A stretch of DNA of 64,000 bases from an uncultured Verrucomicrobiota bacterium (GCA_903863295.1 CAIPBM010000164.1:62001-126000), one strand, 5' to 3'; counted from the first letter of the stretch, positions 42,515 through 52,377 are shown. The notes: generated by a model from the sequence alone, not told the origin. Numbers and translations: made by a program.

Positions 42515-44809
42515 TTAATTTTCCTCTCCCAGGACGATGACCTCGGTGTGCAGGTCGATCTGGCGCGATTCGCGGGCGCGGCTCTGGATCAGCGCGATGA
42601 GCTGCAGGACGTCCTCCGCGGTGGCGCCCCCGTCATTGACGATGAAATTGCCGTGGACTTCTGAGACTCGGGCCGGTCCGACGGAAAGATTCTTGAGGCC
42701 GAGTTCATCGATCAGCTTGCCCGCTGGCAACGGCCCCGGATTCTTGAAGATGCACCCGGCGCTCGGCGCGGCGGGTTGCGAGGTCCAGCGTTTGCCGGAG
42801 TAGGCCTTGAGCTTTTCGTTGATCTCGTCCTTGGAACTCGGCTTGCCTTTGAGACGGGCGGAAAGAGCAATGTGATTCTGGAAATGAGGCACGCTGCGGT
42901 AATGGATTTCCATCTCTTCTTTTTTGACCTCATGGACATGTCCAAGCAGATCCATGCTACGGACGCTCTCGACCACTTCCATGGTCCAGCCCTGCATGGC
43001 ACCGGCATTCATGCGCAGGGCGCCGCCGAGGTTGCCCGGAATGCCTTCCATGAACTCGAACCCACCGAGGTTGTGCTTGCGTCCATCCGCCACGATCTGC
43101 TTCAGCCGTGCGCCGGCGCCGACCGTGACGTACTCGCCTTCAACTTCAATCCGGCTAAACCAGGGTCGGCCAAGATGCACGCAGAGCCCGAGAATTCCGC
43201 CATCCCGCACGAGGAGATTGCTGCCGCGTCCGATGAAGGTAACCGGAATGGCGCGGTCATGCGCGAAGCGAAGACCGGTCTTGAGGTCTTCTTCGTCCTC
43301 CGGTTCGAACCAGAGTTGCGCGGGGCCGCCGATCCGCATGGTGGTATGCTTGTGCAAAGGTTCGTCCCGCTTGAGAATGCTCTCAGGTTTGATCAGGGCT
43401 TTTAATTCAGTGTACCAGGTCAAACCTTGGGCGAGATGCTGCGCCACGCGATGGATATCGCCCGCGCCGAGGGTGATCACGAGATCGCCCGGTTCGAGCG
43501 CCGCATTGACCGCGCCGCGAAGTCGACCGAGGGTTGGCTCGTAGTGGACTTTCGGGTGATGGGCGGAACGAATCGACTCCGCGACTGATTCGCCGGTGAC
43601 GCCTGCCATGGCCGCTTCGCTGGCAGCGTAAATCTCCGTAATAAAAACTTCCGAGGCGTCCTGGAAAGCGCCGGCGAATTCGCCGAGCAAGGCCTTGGTT
43701 CGCGAATAGCGGTGCGGTTGAAAAAGGGCCAGGACCCGCTTCCAGCCGCTGTTTTTCGCTGCGGCCAGGGTCGCCTTGATTTCGGTGGGGTGATGCGCGT
43801 AATCATCCACCACCATGTAGTCCGCAGAACGATACTTGACCTCAAAGCGGCGTGCGGCACCGCGGAAATCGGCCAGTGCACTCACGATCTGGTTCCAGGC
43901 GACTCCCTTTTCCGTCGCGAGGGCGATCACGCCGAGGGCATTGCACACATTTTGTGCGCCCGGTACGCCGAGCGTCACTTCGCCGAGAAGCTGGCCGCGA
44001 CGCAGGACTGCAAACTTGGAGGAAAAATTCTCCAGCCGGACATCCAAGGCGCGGTAGGTGGCCAAATCGGAAAGACCATAGCTGATGGCCTGCCCGTTAT
44101 GGGAGCAGAGCAGCATGGTGTTCTTGTCGTCCGCGCAATAAATAATGGGGCCCGTGGTGCGTTCGCACAGCGTCGCGAAGACCTGCACGATTTCCTCGAT
44201 GTTGTGATAAAAATCGAGATGCTCTTCCTCAATGTTGAGGATGAGGCTGGCCTCGGGCGCAAAAAGCGCCAGCGTGCCGTCGCTTTCGTCGGCTTCGATC
44301 ACGAAAGGCTTTCCCTCCGTCCACGAGGCATTGCTGCCGAGGAGCGGAACCTGCGCGCCGATGTAGTGGGACGGATTGCGGTCGGCCTGGCGCAGGACGT
44401 GGGTCAACATGGAGGAGGTGGTCGTTTTGCCATGACTCCCGGCCACCACGTAGGTGCTCTTGGTGTCAGCAAGAACGACGAGACATTCCGCCCGGCGTAC
44501 GCAGATAATCCCTTGTTCCACCGCAGCTTTGCGCTCGGCATTTTCGGCCATGATCGCCGATGAGAAAACCACCAGGGCCACGCCTTTGACATGGGAGGCG
44601 GCGTGTCCTTCGAAATATTCGATGCCATCCGGAATGTAAGAAGAGGCCTCTTTCTGCGGTACGAGATCCGAGCCGGAAAGGTGATGGCCTTGTGCCAGGA
44701 GCAGGCGGGCCAGGCCGCTCATCCCGCTGCCGCAAACGCCAATGAGGTGAATCCGTTGCGGACCGCTCTTCAGCAGCGTCTCGAGACGTGTTTTCAATTC
44801 CGGTTGCAT
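42515..44809 (-). CDS. murC-murB: MurC-MurB fusion: UDP-MurNAc--L-Ala ligase plus UDP-MurNAc dehydrogenase
   Basis: 764 residues made of two complete enzymes. Residues about 1-455 are MurC: GVCGSGMSGLA, Walker-type GSHGKTTTSSM, NIEEEHLDFY, DDYAHHPTEI. Residues about 475-764 are MurB: TTMRIGGPAQ, FIGRGSNLLV, GIPGNLGGALRMNAGA and SAGCIFKNP. Where E. coli MurB has a catalytic serine, this protein has Cys (GCIFKNP). MurB makes UDP-MurNAc and MurC adds L-Ala, consecutive steps, so fusion may channel substrate. No frameshift is needed. It overlaps murG by 16 nt. Confidence 0.92.
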   Translation of the reverse strand: MQPELKTRLETLLKSGPQRIHLIGVCGSGMSGLARLLLAQGHHLSGSDLVPQKEASSYIPDGIEYFEGHAASHVKGVALVVFSSAIMAENAERKAAVEQGIICVRRAECLVVLADTKSTYVVAGSHGKTTTSSMLTHVLRQADRNPSHYIGAQVPLLGSNASWTEGKPFVIEADESDGTLALFAPEASLILNIEEEHLDFYHNIEEIVQVFATLCERTTGPIIYCADDKNTMLLCSHNGQAISYGLSDLATYRALDVRLENFSSKFAVLRRGQLLGEVTLGVPGAQNVCNALGVIALATEKGVAWNQIVSALADFRGAARRFEVKYRSADYMVVDDYAHHPTEIKATLAAAKNSGWKRVLALFQPHRYSRTKALLGEFAGAFQDASEVFITEIYAASEAAMAGVTGESVAESIRSAHHPKVHYEPTLGRLRGAVNAALEPGDLVITLGAGDIHRVAQHLAQGLTWYTELKALIKPESILKRDEPLHKHTTMRIGGPAQLWFEPEDEEDLKTGLRFAHDRAIPVTFIGRGSNLLVRDGGILGLCVHLGRPWFSRIEVEGEYVTVGAGARLKQIVADGRKHNLGGFEFMEGIPGNLGGALRMNAGAMQGWTMEVVESVRSMDLLGHVHEVKKEEMEIHYRSVPHFQNHIALSARLKGKPSSKDEINEKLKAYSGKRWTSQPAAPSAGCIFKNPGPLPAGKLIDELGLKNLSVGPARVSEVHGNFIVNDGGATAEDVLQLIALIQSRARESRQIDLHTEVIVLGEEN

Positions 44810-45888
44810 GACGCTTCAATCTCCTCCGCCACGCGCCGCGCGGCATCTTCCCCGGCTAATTTTTGGGCGGCCCCGGCCATCTTGCTTCGTAGTTCGCGAC
44901 CCGCGAGAATCTCAGAAACGGCCTGATGGAGCGCTTCCGGCGTCGTCTTGCTTTCAATCATCATCCGGGCTGCACCCGCGCGCTCGAAAATACGCGCGTT
45001 GTAGGATTGATGATCGTCTGCGGCTGCCGGGTAGGGAATCAAAATGGAAGGAAGGCCGTAATGGCTCAACTCGGTCAGCGAGGCCGCGCCGGAACGGCTG
45101 ATGACCACGTCAGCCAGGCTGTAAAAATGTTCCATCTGGGTCGAGAAGGCCTGCACGACGGCGATGAGCCGCTGACGACGGTAATTGATTTCCGCGATGT
45201 TGACGTCGGCCTGGCCAGTCAGGTGAATAAATTGCACCTCCTCGCGCTGATTATGCCACATCGGGAGTGTTTTGAGAATCAGTTCATTGATGCCATGAGC
45301 GCCCTGGCTGCCACCCATGACGAGGATGATCGGCTGGTTGGGATTGAGGCCGAATTTCTCTGCCGCCACGGCCCGATCAATCCGCTCGAGACCGCGCCGG
45401 ACGGGAGTGCCGGTGACCACGCAATGGGCCTTGCGGAGATAGTTCGCGCAACCCTCAAAACCGAGCAGCGTCTTATTGACCCACGGGGCGATGACGCGGG
45501 TGACGCGTCCGGGAATGGCGTTCGATTCGTGGATGAGCGTGGGTAATTGGAGATGGCGTCCCAGTAGCAGGGGAATCGCGCTGGTGAACCCGCCCATGCC
45601 GACGACGGCGGTCGGTTGGAAATCGCGATAAACCTGACCGCACTCGCGCCAGCTCCGGACGAGACTTAATCCAAAGGTGAAAACACGCGGTGAAAGAAAA
45701 CCGGGCCAACCGATGCCGGGCAACGCATGGGCCTGTTGTTCCCCGGCACCCTTCAGGGCAATGGCATCAATCTGCTTCGGAGAAACGAGCAGAAGCGTAT
45801 CATGACCCCGCTGGCGCAGTTCTTCCGCCACGGCCAAACCGGGGAAAAGATGGCCTCCCGTACCTCCGCATGCGATGGCAATTTTCAT
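44794..45888 (-). CDS. murG: UDP-GlcNAc:lipid I transferase MurG
   Basis: 364 residues. GGTGGHLFPGLAVAEEL (N-terminal lipid/nucleotide loop), HESNAIPGRVTR, MGGSQGAHGIN and SRSGAASLTEL are standard MurG motifs. It makes lipid II from lipid I at the inner membrane face. It sits between ftsW and murC-murB. Confidence 0.95.
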   Translation of the reverse strand: MKIAIACGGTGGHLFPGLAVAEELRQRGHDTLLLVSPKQIDAIALKGAGEQQAHALPGIGWPGFLSPRVFTFGLSLVRSWRECGQVYRDFQPTAVVGMGGFTSAIPLLLGRHLQLPTLIHESNAIPGRVTRVIAPWVNKTLLGFEGCANYLRKAHCVVTGTPVRRGLERIDRAVAAEKFGLNPNQPIILVMGGSQGAHGINELILKTLPMWHNQREEVQFIHLTGQADVNIAEINYRRQRLIAVVQAFSTQMEHFYSLADVVISRSGAASLTELSHYGLPSILIPYPAAADDHQSYNARIFERAGAARMMIESKTTPEALHQAVSEILAGRELRSKMAGAAQKLAGEDAARRVAEEIEASCNRN

Positions 45889-45906
45889 GGTTTGTTCGGG
45901 ATAGAA

Positions 45907-47064
45907 TTACATTCTCACGCTGTAGGCCGTCACGGCCAGCGTGGGGGTACTGTGCGTTTGGTAAATGCCTTGGCGGTGCAAGTTGAAAAGAATACCGATG
46001 GCGGCGAGACAAGTCAGCAAATTCGAGCCGCCATAACTGATGAAAGGAAGGGGGATTCCCTTGCAGGGCATGAGCGAGGTCACCACGGCCAGGTTCATCA
46101 GCGCCTGTAGCGCGATCATGAGCGTGATGCCAGTGCCGAGGAGCACCCCGGCGGGGTCGGGCGCGTGGATGGTGATCCAGCCACTGCAGAGCACCAGAAT
46201 GAGAAAAGCGAGAACCACCGAGAGCGTGATCCACATGCCCAGTTCTTCCCCGATGATGGGGAAAACGAAATCGGTATTCACCTCAGGCAGCCAGTACATT
46301 TTTTGGCGGCTGTTCCCGAGACCAAGTCCGGTCAATCCACCGGAGCCCAGAGCGATCAGTGCCTGAAGTTGTTGCCATTGTTTGGCATCCACGGGCGAGT
46401 TGCCGAGATGGGGATGCAGGAACGCCATCCAGCGCGCGAGCCGTTCCGGTTTCAGGAACGTAAGCGTGAGCAAGCCAGCAAAGCCGAGAACCGGAACGGG
46501 CAGGAGATAAATCATCCGGCTTCCGGCCACGAACATGATCGAGACGACGATGGCCAGCATGATCGCGGTCGTGCCGAAGTCCTCCTGCTTGATCATGAGG
46601 AGAAAGAGCGGGGCCACGATGAGCATCGGCCAGAGAAAGCCCTTGAGGAATTCGCCCACGCGACGCTGATTTTTCCCCATCCACCACGACAGGAAAAGAA
46701 TCAGCGCCAGCTTGGCGAATTCCGAGGGTTGATAGGTCCATCCGCCGAAGCTTAGCCAGCGTGGGGAGCCGTTGATCCGGCGTCCCACATGCGGAATAAG
46801 GCAGAGGATCAACAGGATGCAGGCAAGACCGAGCGCGTACGGCGCGAAGCGCAACAACTTCTGGTAATCGTAACGCGAGAGAAAAACGCAAACGATTCCG
46901 CCGATGGTGAGCCACGCGCATTGTTTGCGCAGGTTGCTGTAGACAGCGCTCATGTCATGGGCGGCGAGGACGGCGCTGGTGCTGGAGAGCATCACCAGGC
47001 CCAGGGCAATAAGCCCGAGCATGGTAATCAGCAGCAGGTAAGCGACGTTTCGTTGCATGAACAC
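45907..47064 (-). CDS. ftsW: SEDS glycosyltransferase FtsW
   Basis: 385 residues with about ten membrane segments. The LMLSSTSAVLAAHD beginning, the loop with GLGNSRQKMYWLPEVNTDFVFPIIGEE and the closing GIPLPFISYGGSNL are SEDS signatures. It polymerises lipid II at the septum with the PBP encoded at 53871. RodA is possible by family, but the location supports FtsW. Confidence 0.93.
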   Translation of the reverse strand: MFMQRNVAYLLLITMLGLIALGLVMLSSTSAVLAAHDMSAVYSNLRKQCAWLTIGGIVCVFLSRYDYQKLLRFAPYALGLACILLILCLIPHVGRRINGSPRWLSFGGWTYQPSEFAKLALILFLSWWMGKNQRRVGEFLKGFLWPMLIVAPLFLLMIKQEDFGTTAIMLAIVVSIMFVAGSRMIYLLPVPVLGFAGLLTLTFLKPERLARWMAFLHPHLGNSPVDAKQWQQLQALIALGSGGLTGLGLGNSRQKMYWLPEVNTDFVFPIIGEELGMWITLSVVLAFLILVLCSGWITIHAPDPAGVLLGTGITLMIALQALMNLAVVTSLMPCKGIPLPFISYGGSNLLTCLAAIGILFNLHRQGIYQTHSTPTLAVTAYSVRM

Positions 47065-47077
47065 GGGCGGAATCTCC

Positions 47078-47230
47078 CTAGGAATGCAGCAGATGGTAGG
47101 CGGTCAATCCGCTGATGACCAGAAGATGGAGCGTCAACATCGCGATAAAAATCGTAAACATGAGCGCCGCACACCAGACGCTGAACGCCACCAGGACGTT
47201 CAGCGTGATGTTAATCGTTTTGATCACCAT
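47078..47230 (-). CDS. 50-residue membrane protein in the dcw cluster
   Basis: Too short for normal ORF filters. It starts MVIKTINITLNVLVAFSVWC and is almost entirely hydrophobic, with one or two membrane helices and polar TAYHLLHS at the end. It fits between the LysM gene (11-nt gap) and ftsW (13-nt gap) with no other use for the space. No family is known to me; perhaps a small divisome or FtsW partner. Confidence 0.5.
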   Translation of the reverse strand: MVIKTINITLNVLVAFSVWCAALMFTIFIAMLTLHLLVISGLTAYHLLHS

Positions 47231-47241
47231 GGAAGTGGCCG

Positions 47242-48495
47242 TTATTGGTCAGCATTGGCGAGCCGGGGCGTCATCGAGGCCGGGCTGGCCTTCAACTGAA
47301 TCGGCTCTTTGGCCGCCGGTGTTGCCGTCGCCGTGCTGCGGACTTCCTTGGAAGGAATCTTGAGCTGCTTGCCGATGGTGAGCTTGGTTGGATCGCTGAT
47401 GTTGTTCACGGCCATGAGGGCCTTCGGGGTCGTCTTGAACTTATGCGCGATCTTGGTCAGCGTATCGCCCTTCACAATCGTGTAGCTATGCGAATGGGCT
47501 GGTGTTGAGGTGGAGGCAACATGAGCTGTGCTCTTCGCGGTCTTGACCTTGGCCGTTGAAGCCACGGTCGGAGCCGTTGTCGAAGGAGCCGTCGCCGCAA
47601 CGCTGCTGGAGGTTGCGGAGGCATCCGGGCTCTTCGCCGCAATGGCCGTCGCCGGAATAACCAGCTTCTGGCCGATATGCAACAGATCCGAGTTGAGGTT
47701 GTTGGCCGCCTTCAGCTTGGCAACCGTCGTGTGATTCTGGTGCGCGATGCGATCCAGCGAATCGTGGGGCTTCACCACATAGGTCGTGGCATCGGTAGCG
47801 GGAGTCGAGGCCGCGGCAGGTGTCGCAGGCGCGGGAGTCGTCGAGGTCGACTCCGCGACAAGCGGCGTGGGGCCGGAGGTCGAGGTGGTTGGCGCAGGAG
47901 TCGGTGTGGCACCCATCACGACAGGCTCGGGTGGAGGCATGAGCGACGAGGGAGTCGTGCTCGTGGCCACTGGTGACGAACTCGCGGGAGCAGGCGTCGT
48001 GCTGGCAACCGGAGCGCTGGATTCGGTCGTCGTTGCCGTCGTCGTAGCTGCTGCGGTGGGAGCCGGTGTCGTTGTCTCTGGAGTGGTCGAGGCCACGGTC
48101 GAGCTGGCGCTGCTGGCGGTCGACGCAGGGGTCTGATCCGATGGAGGCGTCTGGTCGGCGACATTGCCGGGGGCAGGCATCGGGGCTGCATCTGGTGCAT
48201 TCGTGGAGGCAGGTGTGCCATTCACGACATCACTGTTGACGGTCAGGACTCCCGGAGTCTTGTCGCTCGTTTCGGGGAGGGGGTTCTCGCTGGCAACGGA
48301 GCTTTCCGAAGCGGCCTTCGGGCTCTTGGTTGCCTTGTCGGCCATATCGGCCTCGGTGCTTCCGCCCTTGAGCAGGTAATAGGTGGTCATGCCACCGATG
48401 ACGACGACGTGCAGGGCAAGCACGAAGACGAAGACCGTCATGAGTTTAAGACCGCCGGTCGATTGCGGTTTGAGGTTGCTGTCGTTGGTTTCCAT
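47242..48495 (-). CDS. Membrane-anchored protein with two LysM domains
   Basis: 417 residues from ATG 48495 (AAAGAGAGA upstream). The frame extends upstream into murD, which is a shadow. One membrane helix (about 18-45, VFVFVLALHVVVIGG), a long Thr/Ser/Ala/Pro-rich linker (about 75-235), then LysM 1 (TYVVKPHDSLDRIAHQN) and LysM 2 (SYTIVKGDTLTKIAHKF). LysM binds GlcNAc in peptidoglycan, so it probably joins membrane to wall. Its place inside the dcw cluster suggests a septal role. Confidence 0.85.
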   Translation of the reverse strand: METNDSNLKPQSTGGLKLMTVFVFVLALHVVVIGGMTTYYLLKGGSTEADMADKATKSPKAASESSVASENPLPETSDKTPGVLTVNSDVVNGTPASTNAPDAAPMPAPGNVADQTPPSDQTPASTASSASSTVASTTPETTTPAPTAAATTTATTTESSAPVASTTPAPASSSPVATSTTPSSLMPPPEPVVMGATPTPAPTTSTSGPTPLVAESTSTTPAPATPAAASTPATDATTYVVKPHDSLDRIAHQNHTTVAKLKAANNLNSDLLHIGQKLVIPATAIAAKSPDASATSSSVAATAPSTTAPTVASTAKVKTAKSTAHVASTSTPAHSHSYTIVKGDTLTKIAHKFKTTPKALMAVNNISDPTKLTIGKQLKIPSKEVRSTATATPAAKEPIQLKASPASMTPRLANADQ

Positions 48496-48539
48496 GGTTT
48501 TTCTCTCTTTCGTTATGTGTTTGTGGTGGTGGTTGGGAT

Positions 48540-49871
48540 TTAAAGGGACATTTGTTTGGTCTGGGCCTGGACGAGTTCGCGGAACTGGTTGCCGCGATCC
48601 TCGAAGTCCTTGAACATGTCGAAGCTGGAGCAGCCGGGGGAAAAGAGAACGGTGTCCCCCGGCTGGGCGAGCTTCTGCGCCTGCGCGATGGAATCGGCTA
48701 GCGACGTGGCTCGGACGCAAGGCACGGCGGTATTCCATGCCGCGAAAAGCTTCTCGGTCATCTGGCCGATCAACACAACCGCTTTGACCTTCTCCCGCAG
48801 GAGAGCTCGCAGGCTGGTGAAATCGAGGCCCTTGTCTTTTCCACCCGCAATCAGAACCGCGGGCGAACTCATCGCAAGGAGCGCTTTCTCCAGGGCATCG
48901 ATATTCGTCGCCTTGGAATCGTTGAGGAAAGTCACGCCATCAATCACGCCGACATTCTCACAGCGATGGGGCAGAGCCTTGTACTGGCTGAGCGCCGCGA
49001 TGGTAGCTTCGCGGGGAACATGGTAGAGATCGGCCACGGCCAGAGCGGCCAGCATGTTCTCCGCATTGTGCTGTCCAATCAGATTCGTGCGCTTTTGCTC
49101 CAGAACTTGCTCGCCCCGCGCGACCAGCCAGCCATCGATGAATTGGTAATCGGCTGGTTTTCCAGCGGCGCTGATCGTGATCTTGCGCGCCGCGATTTCC
49201 GGCAGGCGCACGTCGACATTCACGATCGCATAGTCATCCGCAGTCTGATTCCGGAAAATCTGCCACTTGGCGACTTCGTATTCCTCCATCGAGCCGTAAC
49301 GGTCGAGATGATCAGGAGTAAGATTGAGATGAACGCTCACCCTCGGACGAAATTCAACGATATGTTCCAACTGGAAGGAGCTAACCTCGAGTACCATCAC
49401 ATCAAGGTTTGCGCTCTCCCGCACGGCGGCGGAAAAAGCGGTGCCGATGTTGCCGGAAGCGGTCGTGCGCTTTCCACCTGCGGCCAGGACGGCGTTGACC
49501 AGTTCGGTCGTGGTCGTCTTTCCGTTCGTCCCGGTGATGGCCACAATCGGGCAGGCGCAAAAACGATAGGCGATTTCAAGTTCGCCAAACATCGGCAGTC
49601 CCGCCTGGCGCAGGGCCTGTACGAGCGGTGCGTTGGGATTAATGCCGGGACTAAGCACGCAGAAATCAAAACGCGAAGTCGCCTGTACGCCCGTGCCCAG
49701 CTCGACCCCGATGCCGCGTTGACGCAGGGCCTCGGCGCGTGACGAGACCTTCGCGTCGCTCGCGTTGTCGCGCACGGTCACGTCAGCGCCCTTGTCCTGG
49801 AGGAGTTTGGCCGCTTCCATGCCGCTAATTCCCAAGCCGAGCACCACGGCTCGTTTTCCGGTTAAGTCCAT
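48540..49871 (-). CDS. murD: UDP-MurNAc-L-Ala--D-Glu ligase
   Basis: 443 residues. N-terminal Rossmann AVVLGLGISGMEAAKLL, ATP loop AITGTNGKTTTTELV, NLTPDHLDRYGSMEEY and the C-terminal LIAGGKDKGLDF are typical MurD. It adds D-Glu in the cytoplasm. It lies 17 nt after mraY in the direction of transcription. Confidence 0.95.
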   Translation of the reverse strand: MDLTGKRAVVLGLGISGMEAAKLLQDKGADVTVRDNASDAKVSSRAEALRQRGIGVELGTGVQATSRFDFCVLSPGINPNAPLVQALRQAGLPMFGELEIAYRFCACPIVAITGTNGKTTTTELVNAVLAAGGKRTTASGNIGTAFSAAVRESANLDVMVLEVSSFQLEHIVEFRPRVSVHLNLTPDHLDRYGSMEEYEVAKWQIFRNQTADDYAIVNVDVRLPEIAARKITISAAGKPADYQFIDGWLVARGEQVLEQKRTNLIGQHNAENMLAALAVADLYHVPREATIAALSQYKALPHRCENVGVIDGVTFLNDSKATNIDALEKALLAMSSPAVLIAGGKDKGLDFTSLRALLREKVKAVVLIGQMTEKLFAAWNTAVPCVRATSLADSIAQAQKLAQPGDTVLFSPGCSSFDMFKDFEDRGNQFRELVQAQTKQMSL

Positions 49872-49888
49872 ATAAATTCATTGTGCTT

Positions 49889-50989
49889 TCAACGCAGTTT
49901 CAGCGTGGCCAGCGCCGCCAAGGAGGCGATCAGGCTCAGGATCCAGAAGCGAACCGTGACGGTTGTCTCGTCCCAGCCCTTCAGTTCAAAGTGATGGTGG
50001 ATGGGCGACATGGCGAAGATGCGCTTGCCGGTCAGCTTGAACGACGCGACCTGCAGCACGACCGACATGGCTTCCATGACGAAGACTCCGCCGGCAATGA
50101 CCAGCACCAATTCCTGGTGAACGCAAATGGCGATGACACTGAGCACGCCGCCCAGCGCCAGTGATCCGGTGTCGCCCATGAACACGCGGGCCGGATGGCA
50201 GTTGAACCAAAGGAAGCCGAGTCCGCTCCCGACCAGTGCGGCGCAAAACACGGCGAGTTCACCCGCCCCGCTCACGGGTTGAAGAAAGAGATAGGTGGCC
50301 AGCTTGGCATTCCCGGTGACATACGAGAAAATGGCGTAGGTCATTGCCACAGTGATCGAGCAACCAATGGCGAGACCATCGAGGCCGTCGGTCAGGTTGA
50401 CCGCGTTTGAGGTGCCCATGATCACCATGGCAAAAAACACCACGGTGAGGAGGCCCATGTCGATCACGGCAGCGGTCTTGAAGAACGGAATATAAAGCCG
50501 GTGCCACTCATCGGGATAAGTGGAAAAGAAACCGAGGTATTCAAAAACGAAAACGGCGAGAAGGAGTTGAGCGGCGAGTTTGTGCCAGGGACGAATCCCC
50601 TTCGAATTCTTCTTCGCCACCTTCTCGTAATCGTCGGCAAAACCGATGAACCCCAAAAAGATCATCGAGATCAGCGCGAGCCAGACGAGCTTGTTGGTCG
50701 GATCGCACCAGAGAAGCGAACTGAGGGCCACCGTCAGGATGATCAGCAAACCGCCCATCGTCGGCGTGCCTTTTTTGCTGCTATGCAGGTCGGCCAGTTC
50801 GCGAACTTCTGACTTGAGGCGCAGAGGTTGGCCGAGTTTCAGGCGGGTCAGCAGGACGATCATTGTCGGCCCCATCGCCAGCGACAGCAGGAGAGCCGTC
50901 AGGGCCGCAGCCATGGCGCGGAAGGTTTCGTAGCGGAAGACATTAAACGGCTCCCACACATGGGAAAAATTGGAGAGATAATAGAGCAT
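49889..50989 (-). CDS. mraY: Phospho-MurNAc-pentapeptide transferase
   Basis: 366 residues with about ten membrane helices. KKGTPTMGGLLI, GFADDYEKV, NAVNLTDGLDGLAIG and HHHFELKGW are the diagnostic loops of MraY. It makes lipid I on undecaprenyl phosphate. It overlaps murF by one nucleotide at 50989. Confidence 0.96.
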   Translation of the reverse strand: MLYYLSNFSHVWEPFNVFRYETFRAMAAALTALLLSLAMGPTMIVLLTRLKLGQPLRLKSEVRELADLHSSKKGTPTMGGLLIILTVALSSLLWCDPTNKLVWLALISMIFLGFIGFADDYEKVAKKNSKGIRPWHKLAAQLLLAVFVFEYLGFFSTYPDEWHRLYIPFFKTAAVIDMGLLTVVFFAMVIMGTSNAVNLTDGLDGLAIGCSITVAMTYAIFSYVTGNAKLATYLFLQPVSGAGELAVFCAALVGSGLGFLWFNCHPARVFMGDTGSLALGGVLSVIAICVHQELVLVIAGGVFVMEAMSVVLQVASFKLTGKRIFAMSPIHHHFELKGWDETTVTVRFWILSLIASLAALATLKLR

Positions 50990-52377
50990 TAGCGTTCGTC
51001 CTTTTCCGTCAGCGACTTCACCAGGCGTTCCAGGCCCATGAAGCGCGAGCCCTTGACCAGGACCGCGTCACCCTCCCGGAGGATTGGCTTCAACGCGATC
51101 GTGGCCTCTTCCGCATCGAGCGCTCCGGTGATCTGGTTGACGCTCAATCCGCCGGCCAGTGCGCCAGCGGCATACGCTTCGGCATGGGGCCCCACGGCAA
51201 TCAGCGCCGAAACGCCTTGTTGCGCGGCAAACTCTCCAACCTGGCGGTGAAGCTCGACCGCGTGCTGCCCCAACTCACCCATGGAACCGAGCACAGCGAT
51301 GCGGCGGCCGGTGGCGGGAAATTCCTTGAGTGCGACAAGCGCCGCTTTCATGGAGGAGGGATTCGCGTTGTAGGCGTCATTGATGATGGATGCCCCGTGC
51401 GCCTGCACGACCTGCATCCGCGCTCCGGGCAATTGAACCGATTCGAGCCCGGTGGCGATTTCATTGAGCGTCAGTCCACATTCGATTCCCACGGCTGCGG
51501 CGAGAAGCGCGTTGCCAGCCATGATGCGATTCACGACCGGCAATCGAACGTTGACCGAGGCACCGCCGTGCGAGAGATCGAAGACCAGCGCGTCGCTCGT
51601 CACCTGGAGATTCTCCGCCTGGAAGGTCGAACCGGGGCCATCGCCGACCCACACCACGCGTGCATTCGTCCGGTGGGCTACGCGGCGGCTCCACTCGTCA
51701 TCACTATTCAGAACGGCGAGGCCTTCCGGCGGCAGGGCGGCGATCAACTCGGCTTTTTCTGCGGCGATGCCAGCCTGGTCGGCGAAAAACTCAATGTGTG
51801 CCGGGCCGATGCTGCTGATCACCCCGATCTCAGGGGCGGTCATTCGCGCGAGAGGCGCAATTTCCCCGGGATGATTCATGCCCATCTCGACGACGCCGAA
51901 TTCATCGCCTTCATCCAGTTGGATCAAGGTCAAGGGTACGCCAATGTGGTTGTTCAGGTTGCCCGCGGTGGCCTTCGTCTTGAAGCGGGTCCGCAAAACG
52001 GCGGCGATCAATTCCTTGGTGCTGGTCTTGCCGCTGCTTCCGGTTACCCCGATGGTGCGGACCGAAAGGAGCTGGCGATAGTTCGCCGCGAAACGTTGCA
52101 ACGCGGCCAGCGTATCGGGTACTTCGACGAGCCCGAGCGAGTCGGGCACGCCGGAAAGCGAACGGCTGGAAACCAGCGCGGCGACGGCGCCGCGGGCCTG
52201 CACGTCGCGAACAAAGGTGTGACCGTCAAAACGATCCCCGTGCAGCGCGACGAAGCAATCGCCCTCGGTCAAGGTGCGGGTATCGGTATGGAGACGATTT
52301 ACCGGCAGCGCGGGATCGCCCTTGATCACGAGGCCTCCGCAGAATCGTGCCACTTCTTCCAGGGTGCAACTGCGCAT
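50989..52377 (-). CDS. murF: UDP-MurNAc-tripeptide--D-Ala-D-Ala ligase
   Basis: 462 residues from ATG 52377 (MRSCTLEEVARFCGG). A longer frame to 52485 exists, but 52377 overlaps the murE stop in a TGATG, the common coupled start. GVTGSSGKTSTKELI is the ATP loop and NNHIGVPLTL follows. It adds the D-Ala-D-Ala made by Ddl. Confidence 0.94.
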   Translation of the reverse strand: MRSCTLEEVARFCGGLVIKGDPALPVNRLHTDTRTLTEGDCFVALHGDRFDGHTFVRDVQARGAVAALVSSRSLSGVPDSLGLVEVPDTLAALQRFAANYRQLLSVRTIGVTGSSGKTSTKELIAAVLRTRFKTKATAGNLNNHIGVPLTLIQLDEGDEFGVVEMGMNHPGEIAPLARMTAPEIGVISSIGPAHIEFFADQAGIAAEKAELIAALPPEGLAVLNSDDEWSRRVAHRTNARVVWVGDGPGSTFQAENLQVTSDALVFDLSHGGASVNVRLPVVNRIMAGNALLAAAVGIECGLTLNEIATGLESVQLPGARMQVVQAHGASIINDAYNANPSSMKAALVALKEFPATGRRIAVLGSMGELGQHAVELHRQVGEFAAQQGVSALIAVGPHAEAYAAGALAGGLSVNQITGALDAEEATIALKPILREGDAVLVKGSRFMGLERLVKSLTEKDER

